A stretch of 64,000 nt of DNA from Novosphingobium capsulatum NBRC 12533 (GTDB lineage Bacteria; Pseudomonadota; Alphaproteobacteria; Sphingomonadales; Sphingomonadaceae): the NCBI RefSeq assembly GCF_001598375.1, contig NZ_BCYV01000009.1, positions 186,001 through 250,000 on the forward strand, given 5' to 3'. This document shows positions 27,308 through 36,562 of this stretch, piece by piece; position 1 is the stretch's first letter, and every line of letters begins with the position of its first letter. Below the pieces are notes generated by a model. The model was not told where the DNA came from, ran no database searches, and saw only the letters and a list, made by a program, of their open reading frames with translations. The position numbers and the translations under genes were made by a program.

Positions 27308-28681
27308 ATGAGCACGAGACAGGTTTCAGATAGCAACGATCCTCTCATCGAGAGCCGGGACCAGCTTGTCGCCCCCATGCAGAAGGGCGAAAAGCCGCGC
27401 GATGCCTGGCGAATCGGCACCGAGCACGAGAAATTCGTCTATCGCACGGCCGACCATGCCGCCCCGTCCTATGACGAGCCCGGTGGCATCCGCGATCTGC
27501 TGATGGCGCTGACCGAATTCGGCTGGGAGCCGGTGATGGAAGGCGGCAAGGTCATTGCCATGTCCGGCCCGGATGGCGCGGTCAGCCTGGAGCCGGCCGG
27601 CCAGCTCGAACTGTCGGGCGCGCCGCTGGAAAGCCTGCACGAGACCTGCGCAGAAACCGGGCGCCATCTTGCCCAGGTCAAGACCATCGGCGATCGCTTT
27701 GGCCTCGCTTACCTCGGCCTTGGCCTTTGGCCCGACAAGGCGCGCGGCGATCTGCCGATCATGCCCAAGGGCCGCTATGAGATCATGCTGCGCCATATGC
27801 CCCGCGTGGGCACGATGGGCCTGGACATGATGCTGCGCACCTGCACCATCCAGACCAACCTGGACTATGCCAGCGAAGCCGACATGGCGCAGAAGTTCCG
27901 CGTCAGCCTGGCGTTGCAGCCGCTGGCCACCGCTCTGTTTGCCAATTCGCCGTTCCTGGAAGGCAAGCCCGACGGCTTCCTGTCCTATCGCAGCCACATC
28001 TGGTCAGACACCGATCCGGCGCGCACGGGCATGCTGCCCTTCGTGTTCGAAGACGGCTTTGGCTATGAACGCTATGTCGACTACATGCTCGACGTGCCGA
28101 TGTATTTCGTGTTCCGCGATGGCAAATACATCGATGCCGCCGGCCAGTCGTTCCGCGATTTCCTTGATGGCAAGCTGCCCGCGCTGCCCGGCGAAAAGCC
28201 GCGAAAGAGCGACTGGATTGACCATCTTTCCACCGCCTTCCCCGAAGTGCGGCTGAAATCGTTCCTGGAAATGCGCGGCGCCGATGGCGGCCCGTGGAAC
28301 CGGATCTGCGCCCTGCCCGCGTTCTGGGTGGGACTGCTCTATGATCAGGGCGCGCTCGATGCGGCGTGGGATCTGGTCAAGGACTGGGACATGGAAGGGC
28401 GCGAGATCCTGCGCGCCAGCGTACCCAAGCTGGGCCTTGATGCGCCGCTGCCCGGTGGCGGCACCCTGCGCGATATCGCCGGCCGCGTGCTCGACATTGC
28501 GCGCTCGGGCCTGGCCGCGCGCGGGCGCCTCAACGCAGCCGGAGACAACGAAACCGGCTATCTCCTGCCGCTGGACGAGATCGTCGCCTCGGGCAAGACC
28601 CCGGCCGAGCGCTTGCTCGATCTGTACCACGGCGCGTGGGGCGGTGACCTGTCCAAGGTCTATGCCGCCAAGAGCTTTTGA
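27308..28681 (+). CDS. gshA: Glutamate--cysteine ligase, plant/proteobacterial type
   Basis: This enzyme forms gamma-glutamylcysteine, the first step of glutathione synthesis. The 457-residue protein belongs to the class found in alphaproteobacteria and plants. Features are RIGTEHEKFVYRT near residue 35, VSLEPAGQLELSGAPLESLH near residue 100, and the cysteine-containing LRTCTIQTNLDYASEADM. It starts at ATG 27308; the in-frame extension upstream has no family likeness. It lies upstream of a small monooxygenase-like gene with a 14-base gap, so the two are probably co-transcribed. Confidence 0.93.
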   Translation: MSTRQVSDSNDPLIESRDQLVAPMQKGEKPRDAWRIGTEHEKFVYRTADHAAPSYDEPGGIRDLLMALTEFGWEPVMEGGKVIAMSGPDGAVSLEPAGQLELSGAPLESLHETCAETGRHLAQVKTIGDRFGLAYLGLGLWPDKARGDLPIMPKGRYEIMLRHMPRVGTMGLDMMLRTCTIQTNLDYASEADMAQKFRVSLALQPLATALFANSPFLEGKPDGFLSYRSHIWSDTDPARTGMLPFVFEDGFGYERYVDYMLDVPMYFVFRDGKYIDAAGQSFRDFLDGKLPALPGEKPRKSDWIDHLSTAFPEVRLKSFLEMRGADGGPWNRICALPAFWVGLLYDQGALDAAWDLVKDWDMEGREILRASVPKLGLDAPLPGGGTLRDIAGRVLDIARSGLAARGRLNAAGDNETGYLLPLDEIVASGKTPAERLLDLYHGAWGGDLSKVYAAKSF

Positions 28682-28695
28682 GAGGATAGTACCCC

Positions 28696-28995
28696 ATGAT
28701 CCTGGTAATGGGCACGTTTCGCCTGCCGACCGCCGCCTTCGCCACCGCCGCGCCGATGATGCGCGCGGTGATCGAGGCTACCCGCGCCGAAGACGGGTGC
28801 CTGGCCTATGCCTATTCGCACGATGCGCTTGATCCCGAAGTGATCCACGTCAGCGAAAAGTGGCGCGACCGCGCCGCGCTCGACGCCCATTTCCAGACCG
28901 CGCACATGGCCACCTGGGCACAGCAGCGCGCCGGCCTGGGCCTGACCGAGCGCAACATCCGCGTGTTCGAAAGCGATGAAGGCGTGGCGGTTTGA
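28696..28995 (+). CDS. Small ABM-domain protein (putative quinol monooxygenase)
   Basis: A 99-residue single-domain protein with the dimeric alpha/beta-barrel (ABM) fold: ILVMGTFRLPTAAFATAAPM, EDGCLAYAYSHDALDPEVIH, HVSEKWRDRAALDAHFQTAHM. Relatives include YgiN quinol monooxygenase and other small cofactor-independent oxygenases, but many have no known function. AGGAT precedes the ATG by about 8 bases. It ends in front of a paired-hairpin element that can act as terminator. Confidence 0.8.
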   Translation: MILVMGTFRLPTAAFATAAPMMRAVIEATRAEDGCLAYAYSHDALDPEVIHVSEKWRDRAALDAHFQTAHMATWAQQRAGLGLTERNIRVFESDEGVAV

Positions 28996-29015
28996 GCGCT
29001 TAGCGCTGGGGTTCA

Positions 29016-29111
29016 CACCACCCCCAACCCCCTCCTCTAAAGAGGAGGGGGCTTTTAATTCAACACCTTCTCCTCCCCCTCCTCTTCAGAGGAGGGGGTC
29101 GGGGGGTGGTG
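29016..29111. repeat. Paired-hairpin palindromic element (CCCCCTCCTCT type)
   Basis: Outer arms CACCACCCCC (29016) and GGGGGTGGTG (to 29111) enclose two hairpins, CCCCCTCCTCT-AA-AGAGGAGGGGG (29028-29051, followed by CTTTT) and CCCCCTCCTCT-TC-AGAGGAGGGGG (29075-29098). The first is a good intrinsic terminator for the plus strand. The right half is inside the 3' end of the convergent membrane-protein gene. A closely similar copy lies at 51266-51354. Confidence 0.85.
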
Positions 29112-30449
29112 GCGGCTCAACGCCGGCCTGCCAACCAGACCACTTAAAAGCTGCCCCAACCGCCGCGTGATCAGCCCATGCTGGGCCATCCAGGCATGGT
29201 ATGCGCGATACTTGGCGTCTTCGCCCAGCAGGTGCTTTTCCTCGGTCTTGGCGCGCCAGAAATAGACCGCGCTGACTAGCGCGAGGGTGACCGTGTTGCG
29301 CACGGCATCAACCTTGGAATGCGTGGTGGCGAGGAACGGCATCGTCACCAGCCACCAGAACAGGTTCTTCGACAGATAGGCGGGATGCCGGGTAAAGGCA
29401 TAGGGGCCGTTGGTCAGCACGCCGCGATACGTAAGGTTGGAAAAGCGCAAGCCGAAGGCAATCGTGGCCCAGGCATAGATCGCCGTCAGCACCACTTGCG
29501 CCAGGCCCCAGGCCCACAGCAGCGCCGGATGGCCATCGAACCAATAGGCCCATTCTGCGGTGCTCTGGTGATAGTCCAGCACGCCGCCGCCGCCCATCAG
29601 CACAAAGGGCGGATAGCACATCAGCGCTGCCACCCACCCCGCCAGATAGGGATTGGCCGTGCGGATGTGGGCATCGAGCGGCTTCATCGTCAGCAGGTAG
29701 CCGACCATGGCGATCTGCACGTCGATCATGAACATCGCCTCGATCGCGGTGTTCGACCAGCGTACCGGATCGGCCCACAGCCCGGTCCAGTCCGCCTCGA
29801 CCACGGCGGCAAAACCACCGGGCAGGATCGAGATCATGAAGGCGCAGAAAAAGCCTTTCACCGTCCAGGCGCGCAAGTGGTGCCACACCTGGTCCACGTC
29901 ATAGGCTTCGCGCCCGATCAGCATGGCACCGAAATGCCAGGCCCCGTCGCGCGGGCTGACCAGCACGCGATCGAGCCACAGCACATAGGGAATGGCGCCC
30001 AGGAACAGGAACGGCGCGGCCTGTTCCAACAGGTCCATGGCGAACAGATACTGCCCGCGCCAATACCAGCGCCCCAGGCAATAGACGAAGGCGATCAGCG
30101 CCCAGGTGGCCCAGAGCCCGGCCAGCTTGGTGATCGAGATATCGAGCACGCTGCGCAACGGGCGCGGCGCCATCCAGTCGATGCCGGTGGAGGGCCGGCG
30201 ATGAACCTTGTCGACCAGCAGCGACCAGGCCACCATCGGCGTGCCGGAAAACAAGAGGGCAAGCACCGCCGCGCTTGATCCGGCCAGCCGCGCGTGCGGC
30301 CCTGGCAAGCCCAGCGCATCGACGATCTGCGGCCAGGCGCGGCACACCGCCACCCATGCCAGCAGGCCAGCGAGGCCCACCAAGCCTACCCAGACGGACA
30401 CATCGCTGGCAGGGCGGGGCGAAACGGCGTGGGCGGGCGACTTGGTCAT
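29055..30449 (-). CDS. Large membrane protein with C-terminal isoprenylcysteine-methyltransferase-like (ICMT/PEMT) domain
   Basis: A 464-residue polytopic membrane protein with about ten hydrophobic segments. The last third carries the ICMT/phospholipid-methyltransferase signature: NGPYAFTRHPAYLSKNLFWW, then WRAKTEEKHLLGEDAKYRAY, where RHPxY and the EE pair bind S-adenosylmethionine in this family. The N-terminal 300 residues are not a known domain to me. The reaction and substrate are unknown. The last 18 or so residues (SRHHPPTPSSEEEGEEKVLN) are translated from the palindromic element at 29055-29111 and are unlikely to be part of the fold. It starts at ATG 30449, 45 bases after the bamB stop. 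Confidence 0.75.
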   Translation of the reverse strand: MTKSPAHAVSPRPASDVSVWVGLVGLAGLLAWVAVCRAWPQIVDALGLPGPHARLAGSSAAVLALLFSGTPMVAWSLLVDKVHRRPSTGIDWMAPRPLRSVLDISITKLAGLWATWALIAFVYCLGRWYWRGQYLFAMDLLEQAAPFLFLGAIPYVLWLDRVLVSPRDGAWHFGAMLIGREAYDVDQVWHHLRAWTVKGFFCAFMISILPGGFAAVVEADWTGLWADPVRWSNTAIEAMFMIDVQIAMVGYLLTMKPLDAHIRTANPYLAGWVAALMCYPPFVLMGGGGVLDYHQSTAEWAYWFDGHPALLWAWGLAQVVLTAIYAWATIAFGLRFSNLTYRGVLTNGPYAFTRHPAYLSKNLFWWLVTMPFLATTHSKVDAVRNTVTLALVSAVYFWRAKTEEKHLLGEDAKYRAYHAWMAQHGLITRRLGQLLSGLVGRPALSRHHPPTPSSEEEGEEKVLN

Positions 30450-30494
30450 ACCCGCCCGCTTATACGCGCAGAAGTGGAAATTCGGTGAAGAAGG

Positions 30495-31880
30495 TTAACG
30501 CCAGGCGGTGATTTCGCCGCTGTCATCCAGCACGATCAGGGTCTTGTCAGCCACGATCGGCGGCAGGGTAACGGGCGCAGCCACCTTGGTCACGCGGGCC
30601 AGCGTACCATCACCCACGGTAATGGTGGAAATCTCGCCACGCGAATTGGCCACCCACAGCTTGTTGCCCGCCAAGACCGGCCCGGTCCAGAAGATCGGGC
30701 TCTCCTTCTTCTTGGGCTTGAGATAGCGGGGCAGCTGGCTCATCCAGCGGACCTTGCCGGTGGACTTGGCGATGCACAGCAGCTTGTCTTCGTCGGTCAG
30801 GGTGAAGATCCACTCACCGGCCACTGCCGGGGTGGAAATGCCCGCGAGGTTGAGTTCCCAGATACGCTGGCCGGTGACCAGTTCATAGGCGGCCATGCGC
30901 CCGCCCTGCCCCAGGGCATAGACCCGGCCGCGTTCGATGATCGGATCGGCATCGATATCGGTCAGCGTCGAAACGCTCGTGGCGATCGAGGTACGCGCCA
31001 GCGCATCGGACCACAGCTGCCGCCCGTTTTCATAGCGATAGGCCACCAGTTCGCCCGAGCTGTAGCCGGCGATCACCGTGCCTTGGCCAGCGGCGGGAGC
31101 CGCCACGCCGAACACGCCGCTTTGCGTGACCGAGGCGGACTGATTCCACAGATTGGTGCCATCGGCGGTGTTGAGCGCAAAGATCTGGTTGTCCTGCGTC
31201 ATCACATAGACCGCGCCGAACGCCACGGTGGGCGCGCCGCGCAGCGGGCCGGCAGGCTTTACGCGCCACTTGATCTTGCCATCGGCCGCATCGAGCGCGG
31301 CCACTTCGCCAAGGCCGGTGGTGATGTAGACGTTGCCCGAATCAAAGCTGACGCCGCCGCCAAAGATCGAATCGTTCTTTTCGGGCAGACGGAAGCCCTG
31401 CTTCCACTTTTCGTGGCCGTTGTTTTCATCGAGCGCGCGCACCACGCCTTCGGTGTCCATCACGAAGACAGTGCCATTGCCCACCACCGGCGATGCGGCC
31501 AGGCGCTGCTTGGGCGAAGACCCGGAAATGCGCGTGGACCACAGCTTTTGCGGGGCATCGGCAAGCGCGAGATGGCCCGAAGACTTGCTGGCAGTGCCGC
31601 CGCCCTGGGCCCATTCGGTGTTGACCACGGGCGCGGGCACGACCACGTCCATGCTGGCGAGCGTGGGATCGACCTTGGTGCCGGCCTCGATCCGCGACAG
31701 CACGGGAATGCGTTCGCCCACGGTGGGCGTGGCCTTGACCTTGCCCTTGTGCCCGGCGCAGCCGCCCAGAACCAGAGCCAGGCCCAGCACTGCCGCGGGG
31801 GCCAGCGCCGCAATCCGGCGGCGATCGGTGCCGGCGCCTGGCTGGCGGGCCATGTGGCCCTGGCTGGGAATGCGGATCAT
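30495..31880 (-). CDS. bamB: Outer-membrane assembly lipoprotein BamB (PQQ-like beta-propeller)
   Basis: BamB is a lipoprotein of the BAM complex that helps beta-barrel insertion. The 461-residue product has a lipoprotein signal (AAVLGLALVLGGCAGHKGK). It also has an eight-bladed propeller of PQQ-like repeats, for example FVMDTEGVVRALDENNGHEK, EVAALDAADGKIKWRVKPAG and QIFALNTADGTNLWNQSA. ATG 31880 has AGGA 8 bases upstream. It follows a YfgM-like gene, the usual yfgM-bamB order; the expected downstream der gene is not here. Confidence 0.9.
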   Translation of the reverse strand: MIRIPSQGHMARQPGAGTDRRRIAALAPAAVLGLALVLGGCAGHKGKVKATPTVGERIPVLSRIEAGTKVDPTLASMDVVVPAPVVNTEWAQGGGTASKSSGHLALADAPQKLWSTRISGSSPKQRLAASPVVGNGTVFVMDTEGVVRALDENNGHEKWKQGFRLPEKNDSIFGGGVSFDSGNVYITTGLGEVAALDAADGKIKWRVKPAGPLRGAPTVAFGAVYVMTQDNQIFALNTADGTNLWNQSASVTQSGVFGVAAPAAGQGTVIAGYSSGELVAYRYENGRQLWSDALARTSIATSVSTLTDIDADPIIERGRVYALGQGGRMAAYELVTGQRIWELNLAGISTPAVAGEWIFTLTDEDKLLCIAKSTGKVRWMSQLPRYLKPKKKESPIFWTGPVLAGNKLWVANSRGEISTITVGDGTLARVTKVAAPVTLPPIVADKTLIVLDDSGEITAWR

Positions 31881-31976
31881 GCCTGTCTTCCTTGTCCTGT
31901 CATGCCCCGGCGGCCCGATGCGGGGCGGCGGCGCGCAATGCATGCAAACCCGATAGATCGGGAAACCGTGGCAGCC

Positions 31977-32729
31977 TTACTGGGCCTGCCCGATAACCGC
32001 CGAAACATCGTCAACCGCGTCGACACCCAGGCTGCCGGCAACCTGGCGCGCGCGGCGCTTGATCGTGTCGGGCACGTCCTTGTCCTTGGCGATGGCGGCA
32101 AACAGCGGCCCGGCCAGATCGTTGTGCCCCTGCTTGAGATAAGCCAGGCCAACCAGTTCGCCGGCGCTGCCGAACCACGGGTTGCCCGGCACGGCCAGCG
32201 GCTTGAGGCGGTCGATCACCTGCTGCGGAGGCAGCTTGTCAAACGTGATGGCCACTTCACGCACCGTGGCGGCATCGCGATAGGCCTGCGGCGCATTGCT
32301 GTCGGCGGCAACGGCGGCAAAGCCCTTGGCGGCCTGATCGGCCTTGCCATCGTCCTGCGCCTTGCCAGCCAGCAGCAGCTGCGCGGCGGCGCGGTTGCCC
32401 GGGGTGCCGTCCTTGGCCAGCGGATCGAGCAGGGCTTGCGCGGCCTTGTCGTTCTTGGCTTCGAAATTGTCGAGTGCCTGGGTCAGTTGCTCACCCTGCT
32501 GGCCGCGCAGCGTATCCTGGTGATTGCTGTACCACAGCCAGCCACCCAGCCCGGCCAGGCCCAGCACCACGGCCGCGCCAACCGGCTTGCCCCACTTGCG
32601 CAGCGCATAAAGCGCCTCGTCCTGGCGCAGGGCATCGTCCACTTCGCGGGCAAAGACATTGCCTTCGGCGGCGCGCGCAACGGCACGCGGATCGGACGGG
32701 TTTTGCGGACGGTTCGGTCTAAGGGCCAA
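31977..32729 (-). CDS. YfgM-like tetratricopeptide membrane protein
   Basis: A protein of about 250 residues with a short cytoplasmic N-terminus (FAREVDDALRQDEALYALRK), one membrane helix (GAAVVLGLAGLGGWLWYS) and a periplasmic TPR-like helical region. This is the YfgM/ancillary SecYEG translocon subunit layout, and YfgM links the translocon to periplasmic chaperones. The start is unclear. I use the TTG at 32729, which gives the family-like beginning MALRPN; another TTG at 32756 is in frame, and neither has a strong ribosome-binding site. It lies 96 bases upstream of bamB. Confidence 0.8.
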   Translation of the reverse strand: MALRPNRPQNPSDPRAVARAAEGNVFAREVDDALRQDEALYALRKWGKPVGAAVVLGLAGLGGWLWYSNHQDTLRGQQGEQLTQALDNFEAKNDKAAQALLDPLAKDGTPGNRAAAQLLLAGKAQDDGKADQAAKGFAAVAADSNAPQAYRDAATVREVAITFDKLPPQQVIDRLKPLAVPGNPWFGSAGELVGLAYLKQGHNDLAGPLFAAIAKDKDVPDTIKRRARQVAGSLGVDAVDDVSAVIGQAQ

Positions 32730-32898
32730 GGCTAAGCTTTCGGCGATTGAGAGCAAGGGATAGGCAAAAATTGCACGGAATGGGCGCGGTGTTTAGCGGA
32801 TGGAGCCACCTTTTCAACGCCTATGATGCTGGCTGTCCCCCGCTGAACCGATGGTTAAGCGACCAACCGCCTGCAACATCGCGACAACGAACGATGCT

Positions 32899-34056
32899 TC
32901 ACGGGAATTGGGCCAGTCCCAGCGCATCGGCATAGACGCGGGCATAAAGGCCGGCCATCACGCTTTCATCATACTCGCGCGTGGCCAGAACGCGGTTGGC
33001 CGCCCCGGCGCGGCGGCGCGCCAGCTCATCCGTCGCCAGGTCCAGCATGGCCTGGGCCAGCGCCGCTTCATCACCGACCGGCGCGATGAACCGCGCATTG
33101 TCAGCGGCAACGATCTCGGCCACGTCGCCCACGGCCGGGCTCGCCACGGCGAGGCCTGCAGCCATCGCCTCAACCACCGACAGCGGAAACTGTTCGCTAT
33201 CGCTCGACAGCGCAAAGAAATCGAACAGCCCCACTGCCAGCGCCGGATCGGGAACATGGCCGGGCAGATGCACGCGGTGGCCGATGTTGAGATCCATCGC
33301 CTGGGTCAGGATCGCCTCGCGCTCGGGCCCTTCACCCAGGATCACCAGGTGCCATTCTTCGGGCAGCGCACGAAAGGCGCGCACCAGGCGAGGCAGGTTC
33401 TTGACTGGGCGCAGGCCGGCCAGCGTGCCCACCCACTTTTCCCCCGGCCGCTTGATCACACGCGGCAGCGCGTCGGGGCGCGCCTTGCGGGCATAGGCGG
33501 CGGTGTCGATGCCATTGGCAATGCGGTGGACCTTGCCAGCCGGCTGGTGCCAGGCATCGCGGGCCACGGCCTCCAACCGCCGCGAGGGCACCACCAGCGC
33601 GCTGGCCCGGGCCAGGGCCACGCGCCGGAACCAGTTGCGCCGGGGATTGAGCCGCTCTGCCTCGTCGGCATTGAAGCCGTCTTCATGGTGGACCAGCGGC
33701 GCCAGGCCATAGAGCGGGGCGAACAGCGCGTGCGCCATGACCGCATCCATCGCCCCCCAGTTGTAGGTGCAGATCAGGTCAAAACCCTGCATCCCGCGCG
33801 CCAGGGTCTGGAGGCGACGCACGCCAAGCTTGCCCACCAGAGGGGGAAAACCCAGCGGAAAATGCACCGAAAGCCCGCGTGCCAAAAGGCTGCGCGCGCC
33901 CAGCGCGCCAGGCTGCGCCGAGACGACCGAATGATCGAGCGCATTGCCGAACCGGTTCATCAGCGCCACGCTGCGGCGTTCCTTGCCCCCGGCATCGAAC
34001 GTGGAATGCAGGTGCAGCACATGCAGGCGGCGGGCCGGGCCGGCTTGGCGATCCAT
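32899..34056 (-). CDS. Glycosyltransferase family 4 protein
   Basis: A 385-residue GT-B glycosyltransferase that uses a nucleotide sugar donor. The N-terminal glycine-rich loop is in STFDAGGKERRSVALMNRF. The GT4 signature E-x7-E is in SDSEQFPLSVVEAMAAGLAV near residue 295, and the donor-site loop is in VGTLAGLRPVKNLPRLVRAF near residue 205. Acceptor and product are unknown; no exopolysaccharide or LPS genes are next to it. AGGAAC lies about 9 bases before the ATG at 34056. The next gene upstream (alpha/beta hydrolase) ends 27 bases away, suggesting co-transcription. Confidence 0.87.
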   Translation of the reverse strand: MDRQAGPARRLHVLHLHSTFDAGGKERRSVALMNRFGNALDHSVVSAQPGALGARSLLARGLSVHFPLGFPPLVGKLGVRRLQTLARGMQGFDLICTYNWGAMDAVMAHALFAPLYGLAPLVHHEDGFNADEAERLNPRRNWFRRVALARASALVVPSRRLEAVARDAWHQPAGKVHRIANGIDTAAYARKARPDALPRVIKRPGEKWVGTLAGLRPVKNLPRLVRAFRALPEEWHLVILGEGPEREAILTQAMDLNIGHRVHLPGHVPDPALAVGLFDFFALSSDSEQFPLSVVEAMAAGLAVASPAVGDVAEIVAADNARFIAPVGDEAALAQAMLDLATDELARRRAGAANRVLATREYDESVMAGLYARVYADALGLAQFP

Positions 34057-34082
34057 GGTCAAGGTTCCTGCAACCGCCGCGA

Positions 34083-34997
34083 TCAGTCGAGCCGCGCCAG
34101 CAGGGCATCGATCGCCGCGCGTGCCTCGGGTTCGTCCAGCGTCGGGGCATGGCCCACGCGCGGCAGGGTCACCAGCGTGCAATCGGGATGGCGCTGCGCC
34201 ATCGCGGCGGCGGTATCGGCCGAGAGAATGTCCGAGGTGGCGCCATGGACCACCACCAGCGGCACTGGCGTCAACGCGGCGAACAGCGGCCACAGATCGG
34301 CCTCGGGCGGCGGCGCGCTGCCTTCTGCCCTGGCCTTGGCCGCAGCATCGTCGCGCGCCTGCTCTGCCGCCTCGATCGGGGCGGCGATCTTCATGTCATA
34401 GTCAAAGGCGATGCGCCCGCCCGTGCCCAGTGCCATCAGCCGCTTGGCTAGGCGCAGCCAGTCTTCGATGCTAAAATCCGGGTAGATATCGCCCATCGTC
34501 TCGCGCAGGCCGCGTGCGGCGTGCATCCAGGTGAGATAGCTGCGCCCCTGGCCGACATAGTCGGTAATGCGCGCCAGGCCGGCCGGATCGATCGCTGGGC
34601 CGATATCGTTGAGCACGGCGCCCGCCACCAAGCCGGGCTGGCCGGCCGCCAGCGCCATGGTGAGAATGCCGCCGAGCGAGGTGCCGATCGCGATGAAGCG
34701 GGTGATCTTTTCGGCGGCGAGCAGCCCCGCCAGATCCTGGGCATAGACCGGCGGCTGATAGGTCATCGGATCGCGGGCATAGTCGCTTTCCCCCCGCCCG
34801 CGCAGATCGGGGCACAGCACGCGGCGGCCGCTGGCGGCGATATGCGGGGCCAGATCCTCGAAATCGCGGCCATTGCGCGTCAGGCCGGGCAGGCAGATCA
34901 CCGGAAGACGCGCCGCATCGCCGGGATAGGCGCGATAGGCCAGGCGCAAACCATCGGTGCTGGCCCAACTGCGAATCTCGAATGTGGCGATGGGCAA
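34083..34997 (-). CDS. Alpha/beta hydrolase
   Basis: A 304-residue alpha/beta-hydrolase-fold protein. The oxyanion region is VICLPGLTRNGRDFEDLAPH, the nucleophile serine is in AIGTSLGGILTMALAAG near residue 105, and the acid is probably in VHGATSDILSADTAAAM. The histidine is in LPRVGHAPTLDEPEA. The substrate is not predictable; the charged insert AEQARDDAAAKARAEGS near residue 220 is unusual. The start is most likely TTG 34997 with GGAAA 6 bases upstream, because there is no ATG or GTG before the conserved residues. It diverges from selO. Confidence 0.82.
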   Translation of the reverse strand: MPIATFEIRSWASTDGLRLAYRAYPGDAARLPVICLPGLTRNGRDFEDLAPHIAASGRRVLCPDLRGRGESDYARDPMTYQPPVYAQDLAGLLAAEKITRFIAIGTSLGGILTMALAAGQPGLVAGAVLNDIGPAIDPAGLARITDYVGQGRSYLTWMHAARGLRETMGDIYPDFSIEDWLRLAKRLMALGTGGRIAFDYDMKIAAPIEAAEQARDDAAAKARAEGSAPPPEADLWPLFAALTPVPLVVVHGATSDILSADTAAAMAQRHPDCTLVTLPRVGHAPTLDEPEARAAIDALLARLD

Positions 34998-35078
34998 ACG
35001 CGTTTTCCCGTGTCTTGTATCACTGTTAAGCCACAAGGCGCCTTGCCTGTGGCGTGCAAGCACCCCACTAATGGAAGA

Positions 35079-36497
35079 ATGGAGCCTGTCCCGCAAGCCG
35101 TGTCGGATCGCCCGCTGCCGGGTCAAGCCATTCCCTATCGCCCCGATCCGCAATTGGCGGCGCTGGCGCCCTGGCTGGGCGATAGCGTGGCGGCGGCCGA
35201 TTTTCCGCAGACCGTGCTGCGCTGGCGCAACGATCGCGCCGCCGCGCAGGTGGGCCTCGAGGGCCTTGGCGATGACGAGTGGCTCGCCCACTTCGGCCGC
35301 TTCGCACCCCTGCCCGGCAATCTGCCCGGGCCACTCGCGCTGCGCTATCACGGACACCAGTTCGGGGTGTACAATCCCGACCTGGGCGATGGGCGCGGCT
35401 TCACCTTTGCCCAGTTGCGCGATGGCGCGGGCCGCCTGCTCGACCTGGGCACCAAGGGTTCGGGGCAGACGCCGTGGAGCCGGCGCGGCGACGGGCGCCT
35501 GACACTCAAAGGCGCAGTGCGCGAAATCCTGGCGACCGAGCTGCTCGAAGCGCTGGGCGTCAACACCAGCCGCACCTTTTCGGTTATCGAGACCGGCGAG
35601 AACCTGTGGCGCGGCGATGAACCCTCGCCCACCCGCTCGGCGGTGCTGGTGCGGCTCAGCCATGGACACATCCGCATCGGCACGTTCCAGCGCCTGCTCG
35701 CGCTCGACAAGCCGGCCGAGATGCACGAATTGATCGCCTATTGCCTGGCGCAGTTTCCCGGTGCGCCCGATGCCGCGCCGGCCGGGTCCAGCCCGGCGGC
35801 CACGCTGCTGCACCAGGTGGTGGCGCGCATGGCCGATATGGCCGCCAGCTATATGGTCGCGGGCTTTGTCCACGGCGTGCTCAACACCGACAACATGAAC
35901 GTGACGGGCGAGAGTTTCGACTATGGCCCGTGGCGCTGGCTGCCGCGCTGGGACGCAGGGTTTGTCGCCGCCTATTTCGACGAGGCTGGCCGCTATGCCT
36001 TTGGCCGCCAGCCCGAGGTGATCGGCTGGAACTGCGGCCAGCTGGCCGTGGCGCTGCGCCTGGTGGAAGAAGCGCCGCCGCTGATCGCCGCGCTCGAACG
36101 CTTTGGCCCGCTCTACCAGGCGGCTATGGCGCGCCGCTGGTGCTGGCGCCTGGGCGTGGCATCGCAAGGGCTGGAACGCGATAGCGCCCTGATCGCGGCC
36201 TGCGAGGCGGCGATGCGCGCCAGCGGGACCGGACCGGACGCATTTTTCCACGCCCATCGCGGCGGGCGCGGCGCCGATGCCTTGCCCGAACTGGCGGGCT
36301 ATGCCCCGATCGGCAGCGACCATCCGCTGTGGCAGGAAGAGGCCCCGCCCAGCCTGCTGATCGATGAAGTGGAAAGCATCTGGGCGCCGATCGCCGAACG
36401 CGATGACTGGAGCGCGCTCGATGCCAAGATCGCGGCCATCCGTCGCCTGGGCGAGGCACTCGGCCAGCCGCCGGTCCCGGCCGGCCACGGTCATTAA
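35079..36497 (+). CDS. selO: Protein adenylyltransferase SelO (YdiU/UPF0061)
   Basis: SelO has a protein-kinase fold that binds ATP in flipped orientation and transfers AMP to Ser, Thr or Tyr of proteins, linked to redox stress. The 472-residue product has the family signatures RYHGHQFGVYNPDLGDGRGF, GTKGSGQTPWSRRGDGRLTL and LKGAVREILATELLEALGVN. The active-site block is VHGVLNTDNMNVTGESFDYG, with Asn/Asp metal and base residues as in characterised SelO. The bacterial enzyme lacks selenocysteine. ATG 35079 has no clear ribosome-binding site; GTG 35100 is an alternative. Confidence 0.92.
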   Translation: MEPVPQAVSDRPLPGQAIPYRPDPQLAALAPWLGDSVAAADFPQTVLRWRNDRAAAQVGLEGLGDDEWLAHFGRFAPLPGNLPGPLALRYHGHQFGVYNPDLGDGRGFTFAQLRDGAGRLLDLGTKGSGQTPWSRRGDGRLTLKGAVREILATELLEALGVNTSRTFSVIETGENLWRGDEPSPTRSAVLVRLSHGHIRIGTFQRLLALDKPAEMHELIAYCLAQFPGAPDAAPAGSSPAATLLHQVVARMADMAASYMVAGFVHGVLNTDNMNVTGESFDYGPWRWLPRWDAGFVAAYFDEAGRYAFGRQPEVIGWNCGQLAVALRLVEEAPPLIAALERFGPLYQAAMARRWCWRLGVASQGLERDSALIAACEAAMRASGTGPDAFFHAHRGGRGADALPELAGYAPIGSDHPLWQEEAPPSLLIDEVESIWAPIAERDDWSALDAKIAAIRRLGEALGQPPVPAGHGH

Positions 36498-36562
36498 GCA
36501 ATGCGACAGGCTGCTGGGCCGATCGCTGACCCATTCGTAACGCTTTTGGTTTATCCCTCCCT

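Noticed and set aside
35079..36497. SelO as part of a toxin or defence cassette
   Set aside because: SelO is a widespread housekeeping AMPylase and no antitoxin or phage genes are nearby.
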